DNA of 64,000 bases from Paraburkholderia aromaticivorans (GCF_012689525.1 NZ_CP051516.1:3534001-3598000); one strand, 5' to 3'; positions 1 through 8,903 are shown, counted from the first letter of the stretch. The notes: a model not told the origin generated them from the sequence alone. Numbers and translations: made by a program.

Positions 1-66
1 AAGCCTTAAGCGCGCGCCGCGAGGCAACAACAACCACACCAGACCGAACCTGAGAGCCAAACGGAA

Positions 67-89
67 GACGCCGGCAGAACGCCGGCGTC
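67..89 (-). terminator. Stem-loop downstream of the small exported-protein gene
   Basis: Perfect 9-bp inverted repeat (GACGCCGGC / GCCGGCGTC) with a 5-nt loop, 28 nt beyond the stop of the minus-strand gene at 117-383. On the minus strand it is followed only by a weak T-rich stretch, so it may be a poor intrinsic terminator or a 3'-end stabiliser. Nothing else is visible in bases 1-116. Confidence 0.5.
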
Positions 90-116
90 GCACCAACAAC
101 AGACGCGCGCGTCCGC

Positions 117-383
117 TTATTCGTCTTTAGGGCACTGCAGATTACAGCCGTTCGGATCGCCCAGATCGCCTCGCTTGCGCATGGCCGATTTCTTGTTGGA
201 CTGGTATTTGTTCGAGGGTGCCGACGCCGCAAACGGCATTTGCGGATGCTCGGCGAGACGGAACTGATCTTGCAGAATGCCGCCCGGAACACCCGGCGAA
301 TTTTGCGCGAAAGCAACTGACGCGGTCGCGAGGAGCACACCAGCCGTCGCAACGGCAGCACATGCGTGAAGAATGACTTTCAT
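117..383 (-). CDS. Small exported hypothetical protein
   Basis: 88-residue protein that I do not recognise. Residues 1-26 form a clear Sec signal peptide (Lys after Met, Ala/Val-rich core, cleavage near AFA-Q). The mature part is hydrophilic, with a basic patch (MRKRG) and two cysteines in CNLQC near the C-terminus, which could form a disulphide or bind metal in the periplasm. It is transcribed away from the neighbouring regulator on the same strand, with its own stem-loop downstream. There is no clear Shine-Dalgarno before the ATG, so the start is supported mainly by the signal peptide. Confidence 0.6.
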   Translation of the reverse strand: MKVILHACAAVATAGVLLATASVAFAQNSPGVPGGILQDQFRLAEHPQMPFAASAPSNKYQSNKKSAMRKRGDLGDPNGCNLQCPKDE

Positions 384-491
384 ATCGATCAGCGCGACGT
401 AGCGCGCGGTTAAGGCGGAAGCGGAAGCTTAGAGAGTATCCCAAACGGACGCCACACGCAGCGCCAAACACAGCCTGATGTTTACGGCCGC

Positions 492-1571
492 TTACGCCAC
501 CGCTTCGCCCAAGCCCTCTTCGAGATCGACCACCCTGCCGCAGTCATGCGGGTCATAGCCTTCGAGCTGATCGACGCTGCGACGAAACGCGCTGCCGCGC
601 AGCAAATCGAGCACCGTCGCCAGCGGCATACGTTCGAGACGCGCGCGGTCGCAGGCGAAATAATAGTCTTCGTCGACGACGGGAATGAAGTCGAGACCGA
701 AGTGGTGCGCCGCGGGCTCCACGCCGAAACCCACATCCGCCATGCCGCTCGCGACGAACGCCGCAATCGCCGAATGCGTGAGTTCGGCCGACGCATAACC
801 ATTGACCCGATCCGGATCGACTCCGACTTTCCGTAGCGCGAGATCGAGCAACATGCGCGTGCCGGAGCCGGGCTGTCGATTGACGAAACGGATGTCGTCG
901 CGCGCGAGATCACCCAGGCCGGCGATCCCCTTGGGATTGCCCTTGCCGAGAAAGAGTCCTTGCTTGCGTCGCGTGAGATGCACGAGCACGTGACGCTGCG
1001 GATCGAGCCAGCGCCGATACGCATTGGCGCATGCTGCACGAAACTCGCCAAGCGGCAAATGGAAGCCGGCCAGATCGCATTCGCCGCGCGCAAGCGCGCT
1101 GACGGCGTCCGCGCTGTCGCGATACTTGATGTCGACCGGTAGATTGTTGGCGACCAGCGCCGTCACGAGCGCGGCCACGGCATAACCGTGCGACGCGAAG
1201 ATGCGCACGTCGTCGGCGGGCGGCGCGAGCCAGCGGTTCAGATCGCTCGCCACTTCGCTGGCGAGCGCCTGCATGTTGCCGTCGAGCCGCTCGCCGCACA
1301 GACGCTGCGCACGCAACACCGCTTGCCCGAGTTCGGAGAGCACCGAGCCGCGGCCACGCTCCTTCGCGATCAGCGGACCGCCCAAACGCTCTTCGATACT
1401 GCGCAGCAAACCCCACGCGTGACGGTAGGACAAACCCTTAAGCGTCGCGGCCTGCGCGATGCTGCCGGATTCATCCACCAGCGCAAGCAGCGGCACCACG
1501 TCCGACAGGCTTGCCTCCCGACCGTCCAAGCCCTTCACCACCAATTGCGCCTGACACTCGATTCTGATCAT
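492..1571 (-). CDS. ModE-like winged-helix regulator with periplasmic-binding-protein-like domain (putative fds regulator)
   Basis: 359 residues. The N-terminal third (about 1-110) is a LysR/ModE-type winged helix: a stretch like SGSIAQAATLKGLSYRHAWG followed by the wing region with KERGRGS. The C-terminal two thirds resemble the molybdate/tungstate-binding PBP-like domain found fused to ModE-type HTH (COG1910 type), including NRQPGSGTR and DVGFGVEPAAHHFGLDF. It is divergent from the molybdenum-dependent formate dehydrogenase genes, so control of that operon in response to molybdate, formate or a related anion is a reasonable inference. The ATG at 1571 lies inside an 8-bp palindrome (CATATATG) that recurs before fdsG, which suggests autoregulation. 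The effector has not been established. Confidence 0.8.
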   Translation of the reverse strand: MIRIECQAQLVVKGLDGREASLSDVVPLLALVDESGSIAQAATLKGLSYRHAWGLLRSIEERLGGPLIAKERGRGSVLSELGQAVLRAQRLCGERLDGNMQALASEVASDLNRWLAPPADDVRIFASHGYAVAALVTALVANNLPVDIKYRDSADAVSALARGECDLAGFHLPLGEFRAACANAYRRWLDPQRHVLVHLTRRKQGLFLGKGNPKGIAGLGDLARDDIRFVNRQPGSGTRMLLDLALRKVGVDPDRVNGYASAELTHSAIAAFVASGMADVGFGVEPAAHHFGLDFIPVVDEDYYFACDRARLERMPLATVLDLLRGSAFRRSVDQLEGYDPHDCGRVVDLEEGLGEAVA

Positions 1572-1686
1572 ATATGTTGTACTATTTCCTATTGCATCGG
1601 CCGAAATGCCCGCCTATTGTTCGGCTATCCCATATCGAATAAACGAAGCATAAGTGCACGCATTATGAATAACAAGTGCATATATG
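1569..1686. promoter_or_regulatory. Divergent regulator/fdsG control region with repeated CATATATG palindromes
   Basis: The region between the regulator and fdsG is visibly AT-richer than its flanks. The self-complementary octamer CATATATG occurs at both ends (1569-1576, overlapping the regulator start codon, and 1679-1686, just before the fdsG ribosome site). A direct repeat AAGTGCA occurs at 1652-1658 and 1674-1680, spaced 22 bp, about two helical turns. These are the best candidate operator elements. TATA-rich half sites are known for ModE, but the match here is inferred by eye. Confidence 0.5.
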
Positions 1687-1705
1687 ACTCTGGAGGAGCC
1701 CCCAC

Positions 1706-2191
1706 TTGGACGATTCCATCGCCATCGCGCCGGATCAACTCGTTGAGCGTCACGCGCAGCCGGGCGTGTCGTTGCTAGCGGTTTTGCACGCGATTCAGGA
1801 CGAAGTCGGTTACGTGCCACCCGCCGCGGTCGCGCCGCTGGCGCGCGCCATGAACCTGTCGCGCGCGGAAGTGCACGGCGTCATCACTTACTACCATCAT
1901 TTCCGCACGCAACCGGCCGCGCCCGTCACGGTGCAACTGTGCCGCGCGGAAGCCTGCCGCAGCATGGGCACCGAAGCACTCGCGCAACATATCGAGGCGC
2001 ACACGGGTTGCCGCTTCGACGCCGAACATCAGCACGGCGCGACGGTGGAACTGGAATCGGTGTATTGCCTCGGCCAATGCGCGCTGTCGCCGGCGCTGAT
2101 GCTCAACGGCACCTTGCACGCCAAAGTCACGCCGCAAAAGTTCGACGCGATCTTCGCGGCCGCCAGCAAGTGCGTGGAGGTGACGGCATGA
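1706..2191 (+). CDS. fdsG: NAD-dependent formate dehydrogenase gamma subunit
   Basis: 161 residues, the NuoE-like thioredoxin-fold [2Fe-2S] subunit of the soluble cytoplasmic formate dehydrogenase (formate + NAD+ to CO2 + NADH). The four cluster cysteines are visible as LCRAEAC and, about 37 residues later, YCLGQC. The start is a TTG at 1706: GGAGGAG at 1692-1698 sits 7 nt upstream, and there is no in-frame ATG early enough. The stop overlaps the fdsB ATG (ATGA), so translation is probably coupled. It is first in the fdsGBAD operon and preceded by the divergent regulator. Confidence 0.93.
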   Translation: MDDSIAIAPDQLVERHAQPGVSLLAVLHAIQDEVGYVPPAAVAPLARAMNLSRAEVHGVITYYHHFRTQPAAPVTVQLCRAEACRSMGTEALAQHIEAHTGCRFDAEHQHGATVELESVYCLGQCALSPALMLNGTLHAKVTPQKFDAIFAAASKCVEVTA

Positions 2192-3750
2192 CGCGCATCT
2201 ACGTTCCCCGCGATTCGTCGGCATTGGCGCTGGGCGCTGACGCGCTCGCTCAGGCGATCGAAACAGAAGCCGCCCGCCGCGGCGTTGAAGTCGAACTGGT
2301 TCGCAACGGTTCGCGCGGTCTGCTGTGGCTCGAACCGCTCGTCGAAGTGCAAACGCCTGAAGGCCGCATCGGTTACGCGAATGTCGAAGCCGGCGAGGTC
2401 GCCGCGCTGTTCGACGCGGGCTTCCTTGTAGGCGGCGCGCACGTAAACCGTGTCGGCGTGGTCGACGACATTCCGTATCTGAAGAAGCAGCAACGCCTGA
2501 CCTTCGCGCGCATCGGCATCACGGATCCCCTTTCCATCGACGACTACGTCGCCCACGGCGGCCTCGAAGGCTTGCGCAAAGCTCTGCAAACCGACGGCGA
2601 CGCCGCCTGCGAAGCCCTGATCGAATCCGGCCTGCGCGGCCGGGGCGGCGCGGCCTTTCCCGCCGGCATCAAATGGCGCACGGTGCGCGGCGCCAAGGCG
2701 GCGCAGAAGTACATCGTCTGCAATGCGGACGAAGGCGATTCCGGCACCTTCTCTGATCGTCTCGTGATGGAAAGCGATCCTTACGTGCTGATCGAAGGGA
2801 TGATCATCGCGGGTGTCGTGACCGGCGCGACAGTCGGCCATATCTACGTGCGCAGCGAGTATCCGCATTCGATCGCCACGCTCGAAGCCGCCATCGCGAA
2901 AGCACGCGCCGCCGGCTGGCTCGGCGACAGCGTGCTCTCGACAACGCATCGCTTCGAACTGTTCGTTGCGAAAGGCGCCGGCGCCTATGTGTGCGGCGAA
3001 GAAACCGCGCTGCTCGAATCGCTCGAAGGCAAGCGCGGCATCGTGCGCGCGAAGCCGCCGGTGCCGGCGCTCGTCGGCCTGTACGGCCAGCCGACCGTGA
3101 TCAACAACGTCATCACGCTCGCCACGGTGCCGATCATCTTCGCGCGCGGCGCGGCGTTCTACAAAGACTTCGGCATGGGCCGTTCGCGCGGCACGCTGCC
3201 GTTCCAACTCGCGGGCAACGTGAAGCAAGGCGGTCTGGTCGAACTCGCGTTCGGCGTGACGCTGCGCGAATTGCTCTACGACTATGGCGGCGGCACGGCG
3301 AGCGGCCGGCCCGCGCGCGCGGTGCAAGTGGGCGGCCCGCTCGGCACGTATCTGCCCGAAAGCCAATGGGACATTCCCATGGACTACGAGGCGTACGCGG
3401 CAGTCGGCGCGGTGGTGGGCCACGGCGGCCTCGTCGTGCATGACGACACCTCGAATCTCGCCGAACTCGCGCAGTACGCCATGCACTTTTGCGCGCTCGA
3501 ATCGTGCGGCAAATGCACGCCATGCCGGATCGGCTCGACGCGTGGCGTCGAAGTGATCGGCCGGATTCGCAACGGCGATACGTCCACACGCCAGGTGCAG
3601 TTGCTGCGCGATCTGTGTGACACCATGGTGTCCGGTTCGCTCTGCGCGATGGGCGGCATGACGCCGTTCCCGGTGCTGTCCGCGCTCGATCATTTTCCCG
3701 AAGACTTCGGTCTCGCCAACGTGTCTCATCACGCGCCGAAAGCGGCCTGA
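2188..3750 (+). CDS. fdsB: NAD-dependent formate dehydrogenase beta subunit (NADH/FMN subunit)
   Basis: 520 residues from the ATG at 2188, which overlaps the fdsG stop by 4 nt; the open frame extends further upstream but that part lies within fdsG. It resembles NuoF, with an N-terminal extension of about 120 residues before the NuoF-like core. Visible signatures are the NADH site (GLRGRGGAAFPAG), the FMN-site region (GAYVCGEETALLESLEG) and the N3-type [4Fe-4S] motif ESCGKCTPCRIGS with a later Cys in SGSLCAMGG. It transfers electrons from FdsA/FdsG clusters to NAD+. It is followed after 14 nt by fdsA, with an AGGAG-like site. Confidence 0.94.
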   Translation: MTRIYVPRDSSALALGADALAQAIETEAARRGVEVELVRNGSRGLLWLEPLVEVQTPEGRIGYANVEAGEVAALFDAGFLVGGAHVNRVGVVDDIPYLKKQQRLTFARIGITDPLSIDDYVAHGGLEGLRKALQTDGDAACEALIESGLRGRGGAAFPAGIKWRTVRGAKAAQKYIVCNADEGDSGTFSDRLVMESDPYVLIEGMIIAGVVTGATVGHIYVRSEYPHSIATLEAAIAKARAAGWLGDSVLSTTHRFELFVAKGAGAYVCGEETALLESLEGKRGIVRAKPPVPALVGLYGQPTVINNVITLATVPIIFARGAAFYKDFGMGRSRGTLPFQLAGNVKQGGLVELAFGVTLRELLYDYGGGTASGRPARAVQVGGPLGTYLPESQWDIPMDYEAYAAVGAVVGHGGLVVHDDTSNLAELAQYAMHFCALESCGKCTPCRIGSTRGVEVIGRIRNGDTSTRQVQLLRDLCDTMVSGSLCAMGGMTPFPVLSALDHFPEDFGLANVSHHAPKAA

Positions 3751-3764
3751 CCCAGGAGCCCACC

Positions 3765-6710
3765 ATGTCCGACCTGCTCAACTCCCCTTCCGGCGGCTGC
3801 GGCTCAGGCAACTGCGCATGCAAGGCGCAAGCGCAGCAGCGCGCGACCCGCTCGTTTCTCGACGACACCGATTTCGGCACGCCCGAGCGTCACGCCGATG
3901 TCGACATCACGCTGGAAATCGACGGCCAGTCCATCACCGTTCCCGCCGGCACCTCCGTGATGCGTGCCGCCGTCGAAGCGGGCGTCAACGTGCCGAAGCT
4001 CTGCGCGACCGATTCGCTGGAACCGTTCGGCTCGTGCCGTTTGTGTCTGGTGGAAATCGAAGGCAAGCGCGGCTATCCCGCCTCGTGCACGACGCCGGTC
4101 GAAGCCGGCATGAAGGTCCGCACGCAAACCGATCGTCTGCAGTCGCTGCGTCGCAACGTGATGGAGTTGTATATCTCCGATCACCCGCTCGACTGCCTCA
4201 CCTGCCCCGCCAACGGCGACTGCGAATTGCAGGACATGGCGGGCGTCACGGGCTTGCGCGAAGTGCGCTACGGCTTCGACGGCGCGAATCATCTGAAGGA
4301 CAAGAAAGACGAGTCGAATCCGTACTTCACTTACGACGCGTCGAAGTGCATCGTCTGCAATCGCTGCGTGCGCGCGTGCGAAGAAACGCAAGGCACGTTC
4401 GCGTTGACCATCGCCGGGCGTGGTTTCGAATCGCGCGTGGCGGCCAGCGAAAACGTGCCGTTCATGGAATCGGAATGCGTATCGTGCGGCGCGTGCGTCG
4501 CCGCGTGCCCGACCGCGACCTTGCAGGAAAAGACCGTCATCATGCTCGGCCAGGCCGAACATTCGGTCGTCACCACCTGCGCGTATTGCGGCGTCGGCTG
4601 CTCGCTCAAGGCGGAGATGAAGGGCAACGAGGTCGTGCGCATGGTCCCGCATAAGAACGGCCAGGCCAACGAAGGCCACGCCTGCGTGAAGGGCCGCTTT
4701 GCCTGGGGCTACGCGACGCACAAGGACCGCATTACCAAGCCAATGATCCGCGCGAAGATCACCGATCCGTGGCGCGAAGTCAGTTGGGAAGAAGCGCTCA
4801 CGTATGCGGCGTCCGAATTTCGCCGCATTCAGGCCAAGCACGGGCGCGATTCGATCGGCGGTATCACGTCGTCGCGCTGCACGAACGAAGAAACGTATCT
4901 GGTGCAAAAGCTCGTGCGCGCCGCGTTCGGCAACAACAACGTCGACACCTGCGCGCGCGTGTGCCACTCGCCGACCGGTTATGGACTGAAGGCCACGCTC
5001 GGCGAATCGGCGGGCACGCAGACGTTCGCCTCGGTCGACAAAGCCGACGTGATCATGGTGATCGGCGCGAATCCGACCGACGGTCATCCGGTGTTCGGCT
5101 CGCGTCTGAAACGCCGTGTGCGCGAAGGCGCGAAGCTGATCGTCGTGGATCCGCGCCGGATCGATATCGTCGATACGCCACACGTGAAGGCGTCGCATCA
5201 TCTGCAATTGCGGCCGGGCACCAACGTGGCCGTCGTGAATGCACTGGCGCATGTGATCGTCACCGAAGGCCTCGTGAACGAAGCGTTCATCGCCGAGCGC
5301 TGCGAAACGCGCGCGTTCGAGCAATGGCGCGATTTCGTCGCGCTGCCGGAGAACGCGCCGGAATCGACCGAAGCGCTGACCGGCGTGCCGGCTCAATCGG
5401 TGCGTGAAGCCGCCCGCATCTATGCGACCGGCGGCAACGCCGCGATCTACTACGGCCTCGGCGTCACCGAACACGCGCAAGGTTCGACGATGGTGATGGG
5501 CATCGCCAACCTCGCGATGGCGACCGGCAACATCGGTCGCGAAGGCGTGGGCGTGAATCCGCTGCGCGGCCAGAACAACGTGCAAGGTTCGTGCGACATG
5601 GGCTCGTTCCCGCACGAACTGCCGGGCTATCGCCACATCAGCGACACGGTCACGCGCACGCTGTTCGAAGAAGCCTGGAACGTCACGCTGCAACCGGAGC
5701 CGGGCCTGCGCATTCCGAACATGTTCGACGCCGCCGTGCATGGCACCTTCAAGGGTCTGTATTGCCAGGGCGAAGACATCGTGCAGTCGGATCCGAATAC
5801 GCATCACGTGTCGGCCGCGCTGTCGTCGATGGAATGCATCGTCGTGCAGGACATTTTCCTGAACGAGACCGCCAAGTACGCGCACGTGCTGCTGCCCGGT
5901 TCGTCGTTCCTCGAAAAGGACGGCACGTTCACCAACGCGGAGCGCCGCATCTCGCGCGTGCGCAAGGTCATGCCGCCGGTGCCGGGTTACGCCGACTGGG
6001 AAGTCACGGTAATGCTCTCGCGCGCGCTCGGCTATGAAATGGACTACTCGCATCCGTCGCAGATCATGGACGAGATCGCGCGTCTCACGCCGACGTTCCA
6101 CGGCGTCTCGTACAGGAAACTCGACGAGATGGGCAGCATCCAGTGGCCTTGCAACGACGATGCGCCGGACGGCACGCCGACCATGCACATCGACACCTTC
6201 GTGCGCGGCAAGGGCAAGTTCGTGATCACGAAGTTCATCGCGACGCCCGAGAAAGTCACCCGCAAATTTCCGATGCTGCTCACCACGGGCCGTATCCTGT
6301 CGCAATACAACGTGGGCGCGCAAACGCGCCGCACCGAGAACTCGCGCTGGCACGACGAGGATCGGCTGGAAATCCATCCGCACGATGCCGAAGAGCGCGG
6401 CATCAAGACCGACGACTGGGTCGGCATCGAATCGCGCGCGGGACAAACCGTGTTGCGCGCGAAGGTGACCGAGCGCATGCAGCCGGGCGTCGTCTATACG
6501 ACGTTCCACTTCCCTGAATCGGGCGCGAACGTGATCACCACCGATAGCTCGGATTGGGCGACCAACTGTCCGGAGTACAAGGTGACCGCGGTGCAGGTGA
6601 TGCCGGTCGAACAGCCGTCGCAATGGCAGAAAGACTATTCGCGTTTCAACACCGAACAACTCGATCTGCTGAAGCAGCGCGAGTTGGCCAACGCGACATC
6701 GGGCAAGTGA
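3765..6710 (+). CDS. fdsA: NAD-dependent formate dehydrogenase alpha subunit (molybdopterin catalytic subunit)
   Basis: 981 residues. Order of domains: a short Cys-rich N-terminus (Cys12, 17, 19), a plant-type [2Fe-2S] domain (about 45-125, with FGSCRLCLVEI), a His/Cys cluster (HPLDCLTCPANGDC), two ferredoxin-type clusters (CIVCNRCVRAC, CVSCGACVAACP), a further [4Fe-4S] motif (CAYCGVGC) and the bis-MGD domain. The predicted Mo ligand is Cys400 followed by His401 in ARVCHSPTG, the cysteine form of the formate dehydrogenase active site. The C-terminal MGD-binding domain is complete. The Cys-rich N-terminal tag is unusual as far as I can judge. It is third in the fds operon; electrons pass to FdsB. 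Confidence 0.95.
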   Translation: MSDLLNSPSGGCGSGNCACKAQAQQRATRSFLDDTDFGTPERHADVDITLEIDGQSITVPAGTSVMRAAVEAGVNVPKLCATDSLEPFGSCRLCLVEIEGKRGYPASCTTPVEAGMKVRTQTDRLQSLRRNVMELYISDHPLDCLTCPANGDCELQDMAGVTGLREVRYGFDGANHLKDKKDESNPYFTYDASKCIVCNRCVRACEETQGTFALTIAGRGFESRVAASENVPFMESECVSCGACVAACPTATLQEKTVIMLGQAEHSVVTTCAYCGVGCSLKAEMKGNEVVRMVPHKNGQANEGHACVKGRFAWGYATHKDRITKPMIRAKITDPWREVSWEEALTYAASEFRRIQAKHGRDSIGGITSSRCTNEETYLVQKLVRAAFGNNNVDTCARVCHSPTGYGLKATLGESAGTQTFASVDKADVIMVIGANPTDGHPVFGSRLKRRVREGAKLIVVDPRRIDIVDTPHVKASHHLQLRPGTNVAVVNALAHVIVTEGLVNEAFIAERCETRAFEQWRDFVALPENAPESTEALTGVPAQSVREAARIYATGGNAAIYYGLGVTEHAQGSTMVMGIANLAMATGNIGREGVGVNPLRGQNNVQGSCDMGSFPHELPGYRHISDTVTRTLFEEAWNVTLQPEPGLRIPNMFDAAVHGTFKGLYCQGEDIVQSDPNTHHVSAALSSMECIVVQDIFLNETAKYAHVLLPGSSFLEKDGTFTNAERRISRVRKVMPPVPGYADWEVTVMLSRALGYEMDYSHPSQIMDEIARLTPTFHGVSYRKLDEMGSIQWPCNDDAPDGTPTMHIDTFVRGKGKFVITKFIATPEKVTRKFPMLLTTGRILSQYNVGAQTRRTENSRWHDEDRLEIHPHDAEERGIKTDDWVGIESRAGQTVLRAKVTERMQPGVVYTTFHFPESGANVITTDSSDWATNCPEYKVTAVQVMPVEQPSQWQKDYSRFNTEQLDLLKQRELANATSGK

Positions 6711-6718
6711 GGCCGGGC

Positions 6719-6970
6719 ATGGACAATCAGAACCTGATCGACATGGCCAACCGGATCGGCGACTTTTTCGATTCGATGCCGGACCGCGAGGAAGCGCTCG
6801 CCGGCATCGCCGACCATATCCGCCGTTTCTGGGAGCCGCGCATGCGGCGCGCGCTGCTGGCTTCGCTCGATGAACCGGATGCGGGCGGCATTGAGATGTC
6901 TGCGATCGTCGAGGAAGCGCTCGTTAAACATCGCGAGCAACTAACACCGGCCGCGCCTTCGACGGTGTAG
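6719..6970 (+). CDS. fdsD: Formate dehydrogenase delta subunit
   Basis: 83-residue soluble protein from the ATG at 6719, 8 nt after the fdsA stop. The N-terminal pattern DMANRIGDFFDSMPDREEA and the following HIRRFWEPRMR are characteristic of the FdsD/NAD-dependent formate dehydrogenase delta family. In related systems FdsD is needed for the activity or assembly of the complex; its exact role is not defined by sequence. In the usual fdsGBACD order the sulphurtransferase gene fdsC lies between fdsA and fdsD; here that gene is missing and fdsD follows fdsA directly. Confidence 0.9.
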   Translation: MDNQNLIDMANRIGDFFDSMPDREEALAGIADHIRRFWEPRMRRALLASLDEPDAGGIEMSAIVEEALVKHREQLTPAAPSTV

Positions 6971-7115
6971 CCGGGCGGCGGCTGTGACGGCGTGAGCCGG
7001 GCCGCGTGCTCGAGTGCGTGAGCGGGTCGTACCAATCTCGGTGTAACCACGCGGCAATTGCGACGGCGTGACCAGGCCGCAAGCTCAAGTGCGCAACCCC
7101 GGTCGCGCCAGCCCG
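6964..7115. repeat. Imperfect 76-bp tandem duplication behind fdsD
   Basis: Bases 6964-7039 and 7040-7115 align end to end as two diverged copies, sharing blocks such as GGTGTA, GACGGCGTGA, GGCCGC and AGTGCG, with one compensated 1-nt indel. The first copy begins inside the last codons of fdsD. No credible ORF covers the second copy, so this 208-bp gap before the convergent monooxygenase gene holds the repeat and nothing else I can recognise. Confidence 0.6.
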
Positions 7116-7178
7116 CTGCAATAAGGTTCCGCCCGCGGCGCCATCTACTCAACGCTTGCGCCACTCAGGCGGCCCACG

Positions 7179-8903
7179 TCACAGGGCCGCCTGCTCCGGT
7201 ATCTCGCCGCTCACCGTGAACCACGCTTCGCAATGCCGCAACAGGCCGTGCAGATCGGAGCCGGTGCGCCCGCGCGCACTGATGTAGCCGTCCGGCCGCA
7301 CCAGATAGAACGACGGCCGCGTGCGCCCATACGATTCGGAGAGCGCCGGGGCGCCATCGCCGTTGGTATCCGTGATGCGCCAGATGCGCACCGCGCCCGG
7401 CAGCAATCTCTCGACTTCCGCCGCCACGCGCTCCATTTCCGCGTCCGGCGGCGGCGCATGCTTCGCCGCGGGATCGAGCGGCGTTTCGTCGACGGGCAGC
7501 GGCGGCACCAGCAGGAACAGCGAAAAGAAGGCCGGGTCGTGCAGATCGAAAATGCAGCCGACGCCGGGCGCGCGGCCAAGCGGTCCGTCCACCACATGCA
7601 CCAGCGCATCGGGCGCGCGCTCGCCGGCACGCGGTCCGCCGTCGAGCACGCGTTCGAGCGTCAGCGGACTGCGCCGGTACTGGATCGACAACTCGCTGAT
7701 GGTGGCGCGCGCGGCATCGCGCAGCGGGCCCAGCGCGGCGAGTACCGGCATCACGCGTTCGCGCAGCAGCTTGAGCGGTCCGTGGTCGGCCTCGGCCATA
7801 TGCGTGATGAAACCGGTCTGCCGCAGCACGTCACGTTCGATCGGATGACGTTCGAGGTGATAGGTATCGAGCAGGCGGTCCGGCGCCGCGTTCTTCAAGA
7901 CACGCGCCAGCTTCCAGCCGAGATTGAACGCTTCCTGAATGCCGGTGTTCATGCCTTGCGCGCCGGCTGGGCTGTGCACATGCGCGGCGTCGCCCGCGAG
8001 AAAGATGCGGCCGACGCGCAGCCGGTCCACCATGCGGCTATTCAGATGAAAATACGAGGACCACGCCAGGTCCGACACGTCGACCCGCTCGCGCACGCGC
8101 CGCGCGATCAACGCCTTGCATTCCTCGAGCGACGGCGGCGGCACCGTGTTCAGCGGCGGCTCGCCCAGCACAGCGGGCGTCGCGGACGGCGCAACCGCGG
8201 CAGGCTCGACGGCATGATCCGCGATCAGACGATGCCGGCCGTGGCCCATCGGAAACAGCGCCACCAGACCTTCGCCTGACGCGAAGATATGAAACTCGTC
8301 TTCGGGCCAATCGGTTTCGGCGTGCAGATCGGCGAGCAGGAAAGTCTGCTCGAAGGTCTTGCCTTCGAAGCTCAGACCCAGCCGGTGACGGATCGTGCTG
8401 TGCGCACCGTCGGCGGCGATCATGTACGACGGACGCATCGTCTCCGTGTGACCGTCCGCGCGGCGCAACGTCACTTGAATGCTGGCGGAGCCTTGCGCGA
8501 ACATCGTCAGCTCGACGCCGCGCTCGACCGTCACGCCGAGCGTCGCGAGATGCTCCGTCAGCAATCGCTCGGTCACGGACTGGTCGAGAAACAGCAGATA
8601 CGGATAGCGCGTGTGGAGTGGATCGAAATCGAGTTGCGCGAGACGCATGCCGTTCGAAAACAGATTGGCGATGCGCGCGCGATGGCCGAGTTCGAGAAAC
8701 GGTTCGACCAGCCGATGCTGCTCGAGCAACTCGAGCGTGCGCGCCTGGATGCCGATGGCCCGCGAATACGGGTTCGGTTGCATGGCTTTGTCGATCAGAC
8801 GCACGGGGATGTGGGCACGCGCCAGACTCATCGCCGCGGCGAGCCCGGTGGGGCCGGCACCGACGATCAGCACCGGCGACGCATCGTTTGCGGCAGCGTC
8901 CAT
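7179..8903 (-). CDS. FAD-dependent aromatic-type monooxygenase (PheA/TfdB-like group A flavoprotein)
   Basis: About 574 residues. The group A flavoprotein hydroxylase fingerprints are all visible: GxGxxG dinucleotide site (VLIVGAGPTGLAAAM near residue 15), the DG motif (AADGAHSTIRHRLG) and the GD motif (LAGDAAHVHSPAGAQGMN), followed by a thioredoxin-like C-terminal region typical of phenol-hydroxylase-like members. It probably hydroxylates an aromatic substrate using NAD(P)H and O2; the substrate is unknown and no ring-cleavage gene lies beside it. The ATG at 8903 is chosen because GGAG lies 6 nt upstream; a TTG start at 8924 would add seven residues. Confidence 0.85.
   Translation of the reverse strand: MDAAANDASPVLIVGAGPTGLAAAMSLARAHIPVRLIDKAMQPNPYSRAIGIQARTLELLEQHRLVEPFLELGHRARIANLFSNGMRLAQLDFDPLHTRYPYLLFLDQSVTERLLTEHLATLGVTVERGVELTMFAQGSASIQVTLRRADGHTETMRPSYMIAADGAHSTIRHRLGLSFEGKTFEQTFLLADLHAETDWPEDEFHIFASGEGLVALFPMGHGRHRLIADHAVEPAAVAPSATPAVLGEPPLNTVPPPSLEECKALIARRVRERVDVSDLAWSSYFHLNSRMVDRLRVGRIFLAGDAAHVHSPAGAQGMNTGIQEAFNLGWKLARVLKNAAPDRLLDTYHLERHPIERDVLRQTGFITHMAEADHGPLKLLRERVMPVLAALGPLRDAARATISELSIQYRRSPLTLERVLDGGPRAGERAPDALVHVVDGPLGRAPGVGCIFDLHDPAFFSLFLLVPPLPVDETPLDPAAKHAPPPDAEMERVAAEVERLLPGAVRIWRITDTNGDGAPALSESYGRTRPSFYLVRPDGYISARGRTGSDLHGLLRHCEAWFTVSGEIPEQAAL

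Noticed and set aside
3804..6659. Open frame of 951 codons on the minus strand
   Set aside because: It is the antisense shadow of fdsA; high GC with few stops in the third frame produces it, and its product is a His/Arg/Ala-rich sequence without domains.
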